Positions 24,486 to 31,621 of a stretch of 36,844 bases of DNA are shown in pieces. Origin of the DNA: a bacterium UBP8_UBA817 (GTDB lineage Bacteria; Margulisbacteria; Marinamargulisbacteria; SXXA01; SICP01); assembly GCA_945888435.1 (NCBI GenBank), contig CAMCZW010000016.1, forward strand, positions 1 to 36,844. The letters are read 5' to 3'. The position numbers and the translations under genes were made by a program. Positions within the stretch are counted from its first letter, which is position 1. Each line of letters begins with the position of its first letter. The notes below the pieces were generated by a model. It ran no database searches, had not been told where the DNA came from, and worked only from the letters and a program-made list of their open reading frames with translations.

Positions 24486-25460
24486 CTAGCATGATTTTAT
24501 TTTTTTTAAAAGTAAGGGGATGTCTTCATAAGCCCTGATGAGTCCAATTATCGGGGGATTAAAGGGAATGAGCTGGTCAATATTACTCAGATTTACACCG
24601 CCGATTGCGACATAGGGGATGCGGAGTTGGGAGGCTGCGGCTTTGAGATAATCGAAGCCGATGGCATCTCGGTTGGGCTTGGATGGCGTTTTCCAGAGAG
24701 GGCCGACGCTGACGTAATCTGCGCCTTGGGATTGAGCGGTGAGACCTTGATCTAGTGTGTGGGTAGTTTTGCCGATGAGTTTGTGAGGGCCAAGTAATTG
24801 GCGTTGAAGTTGGATGGGTAAATCATCTTGGCCTGTGTGGAGACCGTCGGCATCGACGGCGAGCATGATGTCGATGTGATCGTTGATGAGGAAGGGGATT
24901 TGGGCTGCTTGGGGGAGTTCTTTTAATTTTGATTTTAGGGCGATAGCCTTTTCATAGATCACTTGCTTTGAATTTTGCTTGTCTCTTAATTGAATTATGG
25001 CTGCGCCTAATTGGATGCTATCCATTAAGTGACCGATGTCGTCGGAGATGGCATAAATTCCGCTTGGGACGGGCTTTTGGTAGAGGGGAAGGAGTATCTC
25101 CTTTTCTAGGGTGTAGAGATCGTATCTCATGCGATTAAAGGCGGAATCGCCGGTGTATTCTTCCATGACGCGGAGGGCTTGGGTGATGCGCTTGAAATTA
25201 GCGGTGAGGATATCGATGAGAGACTGGCGTTTGGCGGGGATTTCGTAGGCCCGCATGTCTTGGGCGACATCGCGAACGTTGAGGAGTTGGTGGGGCTCTG
25301 TTATTTTGAGTGCGATTTGTTTTCGGAGTTGGGAGAGGGCCTCAGTTTGGGGTTTATTTTGACTGATAAACCGAGTGTATTCTTCGATGACTCTTAAGCC
25401 CTCTGAAATTCTATTGAGGTTCGCATCGATAATACTATAGGGAAAGGACGCATTGATCAT
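24486..25460 (-). CDS. thiE: ThiD2-ThiE fusion: HMP-P kinase-like domain plus thiamine-phosphate synthase
   Basis: Thiamine biosynthesis. Residues 1-~125 match the ThiD2-type N-terminal domain known from cyanobacterial ThiE proteins (IDANLNRISEGLRVIEEY, and again ANFKRITQALRVMEEY), which in that family phosphorylates HMP-P to HMP-PP. Residues ~130-324 are ThiE, coupling HMP-PP to the thiazole: IQLRDKQ, LINDHIDIMLAVDADGLHTGQDD, YVSVGPLWKTPSKP, AIGGVN. The usual G-x-S-x-H motif reads GKTTHT here, a conservative change. The fusion would channel HMP-PP directly. It is divergent from the unrecognised gene at 25515, with 54 bases between starts. Confidence 0.88.
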   Translation of the reverse strand: MINASFPYSIIDANLNRISEGLRVIEEYTRFISQNKPQTEALSQLRKQIALKITEPHQLLNVRDVAQDMRAYEIPAKRQSLIDILTANFKRITQALRVMEEYTGDSAFNRMRYDLYTLEKEILLPLYQKPVPSGIYAISDDIGHLMDSIQLGAAIIQLRDKQNSKQVIYEKAIALKSKLKELPQAAQIPFLINDHIDIMLAVDADGLHTGQDDLPIQLQRQLLGPHKLIGKTTHTLDQGLTAQSQGADYVSVGPLWKTPSKPNRDAIGFDYLKAAASQLRIPYVAIGGVNLSNIDQLIPFNPPIIGLIRAYEDIPLLLKKIKSC

Positions 25461-25466
25461 TGCTTT

Positions 25467-25495
25467 ACGGTAAAATTGATGAGCTCTACAGTCAA
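25467..25495 (-). promoter_or_regulatory. Possible thiE promoter, start-adjacent
   Basis: Minus-strand TTGACT (25490-25495), a 17-base spacer and TACCGT (25467-25472), ending 6 bases before the thiE ATG. The -35 is good and the -10 is poor, so this is tentative. No thiamine riboswitch is visible in the 54-bp gap. Confidence 0.3.
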
Positions 25496-25514
25496 GTAAG
25501 GAATTAGAGGAAAT

Positions 25515-26294
25515 ATGTCAGTTAGCTTCAATCGAAATACATCCACATCATCGCTACAACGCCCTGGATCTAATAAATCCGCGGGGGCCGAGGATAGTTT
25601 AGGCAAGCCAATCGGTGGCCTAATGCGCTTTGGTGAAAACTATAAAGAAGCAGGATACCCTGGCGAAGACGGCAGCCCTAAAGATCCCTTTTATAACCAA
25701 CGCAATCAAGTTGATATCCGCGAACTGAATGATGAAGCCATTATGTGGGCCAAGCATGCCCTAGGTGAGCTTCCATTACGGACTTATGCACATGCCTTTG
25801 ATTCTGGTTATCTTCTTCAAGATATTTTAAAAACATTAAGACGTTATAAAATCGTTTATGAATGGTGGGTGGTTCAGGTGCCCAGGTTGGATGTGTTACA
25901 GCATCTTTTGGAGAAACACGTGCCAATGGCCATGAAATCTAACCCTGAGGTTGCGGCGTCGGATGTGACGCTAACGGTGTTTAGAATGTTGCTTAATCGT
26001 AGGCATTTATTGCCAGGTGGTGTTATTGGAATGGTGGATCCTCGAATTTGGGGATATGACATGCCTGCCATTAACATGAAAGTGGTTATCCCGAAATTGA
26101 TTCGAGAAAAGATTTTGAATGACTCTCTCGAAATTATCGAAATCCCTCCTCGCGAATGGTTTGAAAGCCAGTTTGGCAAGGAAGGCGGATCTAAAATTAG
26201 ACTTTATTTGTGGTCCAGACGGAACCATGTGGTGGTAGGAGCTGCGGCTCAATCTGGGAATAAGAAAGGGTTTCTTTGGTTTGGGAAGGGGTAG
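25515..26294 (+). CDS. Unrecognised cytoplasmic protein, 259 aa
   Basis: I do not recognise this family. The first ~60 residues are polar and look disordered (Ser/Gly/Pro-rich). Residues ~70-240 look folded, with helices (HAFDSGYLLQDILKTLRRYK, VIPKLIREKILNDSLEII) and a conserved-looking aromatic core (EWWVVQVPRLDV, DPRIWGYDMP). The C-terminus ends in a Gly/Lys tail (KKGFLWFGKG). There is no signal peptide or membrane segment. AGAGGAAAT before ATG 25515 is a good SD. Coding-like composition and SD make it a real gene. It stands alone between the divergent thiE and the metal-type cassette. Confidence 0.7.
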   Translation: MSVSFNRNTSTSSLQRPGSNKSAGAEDSLGKPIGGLMRFGENYKEAGYPGEDGSPKDPFYNQRNQVDIRELNDEAIMWAKHALGELPLRTYAHAFDSGYLLQDILKTLRRYKIVYEWWVVQVPRLDVLQHLLEKHVPMAMKSNPEVAASDVTLTVFRMLLNRRHLLPGGVIGMVDPRIWGYDMPAINMKVVIPKLIREKILNDSLEIIEIPPREWFESQFGKEGGSKIRLYLWSRRNHVVVGAAAQSGNKKGFLWFGKG

Positions 26295-26364
26295 GCAACT
26301 CTCTCTAAGTGGGGATGAAGAAGTAATCCTGGTAAGACTTCGTTAAAAGGAGAATAATGACGTC

Positions 26365-26715
26365 ATGAACCGCCGGTTGTTTATTTTTGGATGTTTGCTC
26401 GTATTAGGGTTGGCGCTTATTTGCCCAAGCCTTTGCATGGGTAGTGCTTTGGCAAATGCAGATGCTCATTCATGCTGTTCGACATCGTCACCGTCTGCCA
26501 ATGAAACGGGATGTACTACACTTTGTAGTTTGCATCAGGATCTTTTGGTACCTGGTTATGTCGATGTCCCACAACTGGATGTTTATTGTTTTGCAGTAAT
26601 TCCGTTTTCGCTACTTTCTCGGACTTCAGAGTTTTATTTTTCTGCTTGGGTGTCCGATGTTATCCATCCGCCTGGGCATTTGGTTTTTTTAAGGACTATT
26701 CGACTCCTCTGTTGA
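26365..26715 (+). CDS. Small exported Cys-rich protein (CopL/DUF2946-like)
   Basis: A 116-residue protein with a long hydrophobic signal or anchor (FIFGCLLVLGLALICPSLCMG). A Cys/His cluster follows (HSCCSTSSPSANETGCTTLC) and the C-terminus reads PPGHLVFLRTIRLLC. This layout is like small exported metal-associated proteins near copper or mercury genes, and the neighbours agree, but the family call is loose. AGGAG at 26349-26353 is 11 bases from ATG 26365 and 3 bases from an upstream ATG (26357), which encodes only Met-Thr-Ser and ends as ATGA on this start. A palindrome ATGACGTCAT covers both starts. Confidence 0.5.
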   Translation: MNRRLFIFGCLLVLGLALICPSLCMGSALANADAHSCCSTSSPSANETGCTTLCSLHQDLLVPGYVDVPQLDVYCFAVIPFSLLSRTSEFYFSAWVSDVIHPPGHLVFLRTIRLLC

Positions 26716-26767
26716 TTTTTTTTAGGCTTTTCTAAAGTCTATTTTTAATTTATAGGAGGCGTTTATT

Positions 26768-27373
26768 ATGCGATTTTTAATGTCCTTGTTTGCCTTGCTT
26801 TCATGGACGAGCTTGGTTGTCGCAAATCCAGTGATCTACCAAGGGGGTCGGATGATTGATACTGTGGTGGATTCAAACTCTACAGATATCCAGTGGTTTT
26901 ATAGCTTAACTTCCCGGCAGGCGGTGGGGTATCGGCACATGCAATTTGCTTCAGCACCTAAGCCTCTCCATTTGGCTCAGGTGAACTTGCTTGCAAAACG
27001 ATGGAATAAGCCAGACTCCCAGGCCAATATCTATGTAATGACGGGGATTGGGGTGCAGGACGAGACGTTATCGCCTTATTTAGGGGCTGAAACGGATTGG
27101 GAAAGTCGTCGGTTTTATATTGCGGGGATTGCTGAGCAGTTTTGGACGGATACCCCCTCTACTAAACTTAAGTTAAGGGCTGGTGTTGCACCTTATGTGG
27201 CTGAGCTTGATTCCTTGCATACCTGGTTTATTTTGCAAGCAACGCAAATGTCTGCAGGAGAAGAGTCCGAGCAATGGGTATTGCCGATGATTCGGTTATT
27301 TAAAGGGAATGTTTTGACTGAGTTTGGATCGAATGGGAATGTGCATTTTATGTCTTTTAGAGTTCATTTTTAA
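26768..27373 (+). CDS. Exported beta-rich protein of a metal-type cassette
   Basis: A 201-residue protein with a clean signal peptide (MRFLMSLFALLSWTSLVVA, cleavage before NPVIYQGG). The mature part is alternating beta-strands ending in a C-terminal aromatic (FRVHF), as in outer-membrane proteins. Tyr/Trp-rich strands (IQWFYSLTSRQAVGYRHM) fit a small barrel. The function is unknown. Its place between the Cys-rich protein and the HMA protein suggests metal handling. TAGGAGG lies 9 bases before ATG 26768, one of the strongest SDs here. Confidence 0.55.
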   Translation: MRFLMSLFALLSWTSLVVANPVIYQGGRMIDTVVDSNSTDIQWFYSLTSRQAVGYRHMQFASAPKPLHLAQVNLLAKRWNKPDSQANIYVMTGIGVQDETLSPYLGAETDWESRRFYIAGIAEQFWTDTPSTKLKLRAGVAPYVAELDSLHTWFILQATQMSAGEESEQWVLPMIRLFKGNVLTEFGSNGNVHFMSFRVHF

Positions 27374-27384
27374 GGAGAGTTATT

Positions 27385-27714
27385 ATGAAAAAATTAGCAG
27401 TTATTTTGAGTATGGTTATTGGGTTTAGTTTTCCGATTATTGGTATTGTGGCTGAAGTTAAGGAGGTCCAGCCTGCGGTATCTCAAAAGCTCACACGTCC
27501 GATTACGGTTCAGGTCAATGGGCTTGTCTGTTCGTTTTGTGCACAAGGGATTAAAAAACGGTTTATGACTTTGGCCCCGGTACAGTCTGTTCTAGTGAGT
27601 TTGGAAAAGAAGACGGTCCTGATTACACTTAAGCCTAATACGGTTTTGTCCGATCAGATGATTCAATCGACGGTGAAAGAGGCCGGGTATGTCACAGTGA
27701 GAATTGAAAGATGA
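27385..27714 (+). CDS. Exported heavy-metal-associated (HMA) domain protein
   Basis: A 109-residue protein: signal peptide (MKKLAVILSMVIGFSFPIIG), then a ferredoxin-like HMA domain. The metal-binding loop is NGLVCSFCAQGIKK, with a CxxC pair. The fold closes with KKTVLITLKP and IQSTVKEAGYVTVRIE. It resembles MerP-type periplasmic carriers in layout; the CSFC version occurs in copper or mercury carriers, and the metal is not determined. The stop overlaps the next start (ATGA at 27711-27714), so it is coupled to the membrane protein downstream. Confidence 0.8.
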   Translation: MKKLAVILSMVIGFSFPIIGIVAEVKEVQPAVSQKLTRPITVQVNGLVCSFCAQGIKKRFMTLAPVQSVLVSLEKKTVLITLKPNTVLSDQMIQSTVKEAGYVTVRIER

Positions 27715-28082
27715 AAAAAATTATCCATCAAAGCAGTGTCATCGTAACCCTTTTGAGTTCTGGGACTACGCTGATTTGCTGTGCGATTCCGGCGATTTTG
27801 GTGCTGTTGGGCGCGGGGTCAACGGTGGCAGCATTGGTTGGGGTGTTTCCTCAATTGGTGTGGTTATCCGAGCATAAAGCCTGGTTGTTTGGATTTGGCG
27901 GTGTGATGTTGGTCACCTCTCGTTATTTGAGCCTTCGTCCGGCGTCTTGTCCGATTGATCCGGTTTTGTCTGAAAATTGTCGGCAGACTCAGCGCTGGTC
28001 GGGGGTTTTGTGGTGGATTAGCGCGGTCCTTTATCTTATTGGGCTTGGAGTCGCTTATGTGCTTCCGGTTTTAATCTCATAA
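27711..28082 (+). CDS. MerT/MerC-like small membrane protein
   Basis: A 123-residue protein with about three to four membrane segments. A Cys-Cys pair lies in the first (TTLICCAIPAILVLLGAGSTVAALV), as in mercuric-type transporters. PQLVWLSEHKAWLFGFGG and a final helix (GVLWWISAVLYLIGLGVAYV) follow. The metal is unknown; pairing with the upstream HMA protein suggests that protein hands metal to this one for uptake or export. Its ATG overlaps the upstream stop by four bases. Confidence 0.7.
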   Translation: MKKIIHQSSVIVTLLSSGTTLICCAIPAILVLLGAGSTVAALVGVFPQLVWLSEHKAWLFGFGGVMLVTSRYLSLRPASCPIDPVLSENCRQTQRWSGVLWWISAVLYLIGLGVAYVLPVLIS

Positions 28083-28584
28083 TTTTCGGATCAAGGAAGT
28101 CGGCGCTTTATTTTTTAAACTGGGGATTATCTCTTTTGGCGGACCGGTTGCTCATATTGCCATTATGGAAAACGAAGTGGTGGCCAAACGCCAGTGGATG
28201 AGCCGTGAGCATTTTTTAGATTTAGTGGGGGCTACCAATCTCATTCCAGGGCCCAACTCAACCGAGATGGCAATTCATTGTGGTTACCATCGTGCTGGCA
28301 AGTCGGGGCTGTGGATTGCTGGATTGGCGTTTATTTTGCCATCTGTGCTGATTACTCTGGTGATTGCATGGTTCTATCAAGCATATGGACAGCTGCCTGC
28401 GGTGGCGCCTTTTTTGGCAGGCATTAAGCCGGTTATATTTGTGATTATTTTGGATGCGGTATTTAAATTTGGGGAAAAGGCCCTGAAAAAGTGGGAGATG
28501 GGATTTATTGGAGTAGGTGTCGTCCTGGGAGTTCATGTTGGGATTAATGACATTATTCACTCAAAAGAAATCATCACTACATAG
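28075..28584 (+). pseudogene. chrA: Chromate transporter ChrA, N-terminal half, no usable start codon
   Basis: The frame is open from 28075 and encodes the full ChrA start region (KEVGALFFKLGIISFGGPVA and HIAIMENEVVAKRQW), then NLIPGPNSTEMAIHCGYHRAG. No ATG, GTG or TTG lies in frame before ATG 28165, which is inside the conserved first domain. ATC 28090 is the only near-cognate codon at the expected place. The half ends at TAG 28582-28584, short of the usual inter-domain linker. ChrA has two homologous halves, and here they lie in different frames, so the gene is probably broken. Confidence 0.75.
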
Positions 28585-29059
28585 CGTTTCACCGGTTGCT
28601 TTGCACTTATTTTGGGTGTTTTTAAAGGTCGGTTCAGTGTTATTTGGAAGCGGGTATGTGTTGTTTGCCTACTTAGATACCGAATTCGTCCAAAATTTAG
28701 GCTGGCTTACTCGATATCAATTAATGGACGCCATTGCCGTTGGTCAGTTTACTCCGGGGCCGGTGTTATCTTCCGCGACATTTATTGGATATCAGATTCA
28801 TGGGCTATGGGGAGCTTTGGTGGCGACAGCGGGTATTTTTTTACCTTCTTTTATTTTTGTTTTGATTCTTAATCCCTGGATACCCAAATTGAGAAAATCT
28901 CCACGGGCCTCTGCATTTTTGGATAGCGTGACGATGGCGTCTGTCGCGTTAATGGCCTGTGTCGCCGTATCGTTGGGGGGTGCCGTGGTTGGGCTTGTAT
29001 TAGAAAGTCACCACTTTATCGCTTTCTTTAACAAGGTCGTACATATCTTTCATAGTTGA
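28517..29059 (+). pseudogene. chrA: Chromate transporter ChrA, C-terminal half, in a different frame
   Basis: Real coding similarity begins near 28568 (VSPVALHLFWVFLKVGSVLFGSGYVL); the preceding ~17 codons shadow the first half. FTPGPVLSSATFIGYQIHG is the second ChrA repeat motif, followed by hydrophobic helices (LWGALVATAGIFLPSFIFV). The shift from the first half falls around 28565-28584, and the linker is shorter than in intact ChrA. A split pair of short-chain ChrA proteins is a possible alternative, but the missing start upstream argues for decay. Confidence 0.65.
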
Positions 29060-29102
29060 GAGTGGACACATTTCGGATTCGGATTGATCTATCGTGTGCC
29101 CC

Positions 29103-29666
29103 TTATTTTTGAAATAATAGTCCGTAATGATAAGGCTTTAAATCGGTTTGAGCTAATTGATTAAATCCTGCTTGCGTGGCCCAGTTGATGCATTGCTCAG
29201 GTTTTGGGCGAATCGCTATTGATGGGCCTCTTGGCGTACTGGGGTCATAGTTCCAGTGAATGATGCCTAATTTCCCACCAACTTTTAATATGCGATAGGT
29301 TTCTTGAAGTAAAGCAACTGGGCTTTCGATATGCAAGAGATTGAAGGCCATGACATAGTCTGCACTTGAGTCTTGCAGTTTCATTCCATGATCTACAAAA
29401 TCTCGCAATTCCGCTTGGATATTGGATAAATTATCTTGCTGCGCACGTTGCTTAAGTTGAGTGATTAGATCTCGTTCGATATCAAACGCGATAATATTAC
29501 CGGATATCCGTTTGGCTACCGGAATTGTAAATGTTCCATAGCCCGCGCCTAATTCAACTACAGTCATCAATGAAGACGTGATTTCAAGACTTTCCAAAAT
29601 TTTGGGGATATCAAAAAATGTCTCCCACATATGTTGCTCTGGCATCCCACTTTCACGGCCTTTCAT
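29103..29666 (-). CDS. Class I SAM-dependent methyltransferase
   Basis: A 187-residue methyltransferase. Motif I VVELGAGYGTFTIPVA is followed by IIAFDIERDLI (acidic end of strand 2), SADYVMAFNLLHI and ILKVGGKLGIIHWNYD. It resembles the ubiE/arsM-like group of small methyltransferases; the substrate is unknown. Its ATG overlaps the fic stop by four bases (ATGA), so the two are translated together. It ends 43 bases from the chrA remnant. Confidence 0.8.
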   Translation of the reverse strand: MKGRESGMPEQHMWETFFDIPKILESLEITSSLMTVVELGAGYGTFTIPVAKRISGNIIAFDIERDLITQLKQRAQQDNLSNIQAELRDFVDHGMKLQDSSADYVMAFNLLHIESPVALLQETYRILKVGGKLGIIHWNYDPSTPRGPSIAIRPKPEQCINWATQAGFNQLAQTDLKPYHYGLLFQK

Positions 29667-30487
29667 TGTTTTGACTCAATCTTCCAAACGCCTCTTTCTC
29701 TGAAGGCGGGAATTGTTTGTCTACGGGCGGCGTTAAGTAACTTAGTAGGGTTTTCATTTTGAGATCTTGCAAAGTCGGTTAGGGGTTGGATAGCGCCGCC
29801 TTTTAAATAGGCAATGCGTTTATGAAGGGATTCCATCAAGGCAAGAGCAAAGATGTGGGCCATTGTTTTGGATGTTTTTTGATTTCTATATTCAGAAAAA
29901 GCACTGTAGTAGAGCTTTTTTTCTTTATTTCGAATAATGATTGGTGGCAAATTAAGCCGTAATAATTGAAAATTAATCAAAATCCGTCCTATGCGGCCAT
30001 TTCCGTCATTAAAAGGATGAATGGTTTCGAAATCAAGATGGAATAAGGCGATTTTTTCAAGATAGTGGGATTCTAAATCATTTGAATAATCATAAATCAA
30101 ATTTTCGATAAGCCGAGTGATTTGCTCTGGTGCGGGTGTGTTTTTATTAATATTGGTCAGCAGCATGAGGTGGAGTACATTGATAAATTCTGAAGACAGC
30201 CTGGTTTCTTGAGCTTTTGGTCGCAGGTATTCCATGACTGTTGCTAAATTTTTAGCCTCGAATACTTCTCTTAAATCCAAATTTCGAGACACTTCCATAT
30301 CCAGAAGGATTTTCTCTGTTTCATTAAGTGTCAGAGTGGAATTTTCGATGGCGTTGGAGTTATAGACGGACTCTGTGATTTCGGCTTCATCAATGAGTTG
30401 AAGTAAGGAGTATTTCCCTTCTTTTAATTGATCAAAGAGTTGCTTTAACTCCTGTAGGCGTTTTCTTGTTTGCAAAGTGACAATCAT
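29663..30487 (-). CDS. fic: Fic-domain protein (AMPylase-type), N-terminal inhibitory motif
   Basis: Fic proteins transfer AMP or a related group from a nucleotide to a target side chain. The core HPFNDGNGRIGR lies at residues 157-168 with catalytic His157. SNAIEN at 44-49 fits the (S/T)xxxE(G/N) inhibitory motif, so this is a class II Fic holding its own inhibitory helix. The C-terminal ~40 residues (FARSQNENPTKLLNAARRQ) look like a winged-helix segment. ATG 30487 has no SD and a strong promoter whose -10 ends 7 bases upstream, so the mRNA is probably leaderless. The target is unknown; the downstream methyltransferase is coupled. Confidence 0.92.
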   Translation of the reverse strand: MIVTLQTRKRLQELKQLFDQLKEGKYSLLQLIDEAEITESVYNSNAIENSTLTLNETEKILLDMEVSRNLDLREVFEAKNLATVMEYLRPKAQETRLSSEFINVLHLMLLTNINKNTPAPEQITRLIENLIYDYSNDLESHYLEKIALFHLDFETIHPFNDGNGRIGRILINFQLLRLNLPPIIIRNKEKKLYYSAFSEYRNQKTSKTMAHIFALALMESLHKRIAYLKGGAIQPLTDFARSQNENPTKLLNAARRQTIPAFRERGVWKIESKQ

Positions 30488-30494
30488 AGTTTAA

Positions 30495-30523
30495 ATTATA
30501 CTTAATTCACGATAATTTATCAA
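30495..30523 (-). promoter_or_regulatory. Strong leaderless promoter of fic
   Basis: Minus-strand TTGATA (30518-30523), an exact 17-base spacer and TATAAT (30495-30500). The start codon follows after 7 bases, so transcription should begin at or next to the A of the ATG. Confidence 0.65.
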
Positions 30524-30536
30524 AAAAACGTGAATT
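30504..30536. repeat. 8-bp inverted repeat around the fic -35
   Basis: AATTCACG (30504-30511) and CGTGAATT (30529-30536) flank the -35 of fic and abut the murG stop. Possible operator for fic, or a weak hairpin at the end of murG. The 17-base loop makes the operator reading more likely. Confidence 0.4.
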
Positions 30537-31621
30537 TAGTTTAATTTTCGATTAGATTCACGGATTATTTTGCAGATTTCCTCTGCAGGAGAGTTTGCTT
30601 TTTGAGGGGGGGGCTGTTGCTTGGCTAACGCTGTAATGGCTTGGGCGATAGTCTCCCAGGTGAGCTGGGTGTCGGTGATGATTTGGGAGGGATACTCAGC
30701 GCTGTGTGCGATGGCGTTGGCGGTTTGGTGGTCGTCTTTGGCGTGGGGGAATGGAATGAGGATGGCCTTTTTTTGGAAGTGGGCGAGCTCGGCGGTGGTG
30801 GTGGCCCCGGATCTGGCGATGACGATACCTGAAATATGGTAGAGCATGTCCATGGCTTCGCAGTAGGGGAGGATGACTTGCTGACCGGTTTTGGATATCC
30901 ACATATCCAGATGCGACTCCTTTTCCCAATAAGGGGAGGGGATGAGTTGGGTGACGAGCTGCGGATATCCGGTTTGGCCTACGATATGGATGAAGGGAAT
31001 ATCCTGATCGATGAGATGAGCATAATTGGCGCTGATGACATGATTGATGTGGCGTGCGCCTTGGCTGCCCCCAAATATTAATAACGGCGGCTTTTCAAAT
31101 TTAATGCTTGAAATGAATTGGCCGGTCTTGTCTTTGGCGAATTGGGTACGGATAGGGTTACCCACATGAGTTGTTTTTTTCTGAGGAAATAGGGGCCGAG
31201 TGTCTTTGAATGCTGTAAAAATATGCGTAGCGAATCTTGCGAAAAGCAGATTGGTTCGGCCAGCGATGGCGTTTTGCTCAAGAAGATAGAGCGGAATCCC
31301 TTTGATGATGGCAGCGATGGAAGCAGGAATCGTACTAAACCCGCCAGTAGAAATCACACAGGATGGCTTTAGTTTTATGAGGAGAAGAAAGGCTTTAATG
31401 ATGGCTGGGATGAGTGCTAATTTGTTTTTATCGCTCACCATAATTGCGGTAAATGGATAGTGGTATTTGGGAATGATTTTGGCGTCTTCTCGTGTAGAAG
31501 TGCCGATGAAGTGGATTTTTTGGCCGCTGGCTTGGGTGATGGTTTGGGCCAGCGCGATTGCGGGGTAGATATGCCCGCCCGTACCGCCACAGGTCATGAC
31601 GATAGGCTTGAGGTTATCCAT
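30536..31621 (-). CDS. murG: UDP-GlcNAc:lipid I N-acetylglucosaminyltransferase
   Basis: Makes lipid II on the inner membrane face. TCGGTGGHIYPAIALAQ near the N-terminus, GGSQGARHINHVI in the middle and SGATTTAELAHFQKKAILIPFPHA are the MurG donor-site motifs. I use ATG 31621 (361 residues, MDNLKPIVMTCGG); GTG 31630 would add three. Both overlap the ftsW stop. Last gene of the minus-strand mraY-murD-ftsW-murG run. No murC follows; fic comes next. Confidence 0.96.
   Translation of the reverse strand: MDNLKPIVMTCGGTGGHIYPAIALAQTITQASGQKIHFIGTSTREDAKIIPKYHYPFTAIMVSDKNKLALIPAIIKAFLLLIKLKPSCVISTGGFSTIPASIAAIIKGIPLYLLEQNAIAGRTNLLFARFATHIFTAFKDTRPLFPQKKTTHVGNPIRTQFAKDKTGQFISSIKFEKPPLLIFGGSQGARHINHVISANYAHLIDQDIPFIHIVGQTGYPQLVTQLIPSPYWEKESHLDMWISKTGQQVILPYCEAMDMLYHISGIVIARSGATTTAELAHFQKKAILIPFPHAKDDHQTANAIAHSAEYPSQIITDTQLTWETIAQAITALAKQQPPPQKANSPAEEICKIIRESNRKLN

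Noticed and set aside
28165-28584. Short ChrA starting at ATG 28165 as an intact gene
   Set aside because: The conserved first segment (FKLGIISFGGPVAHIA) is encoded in frame upstream of that ATG, so a protein starting there would lack it.
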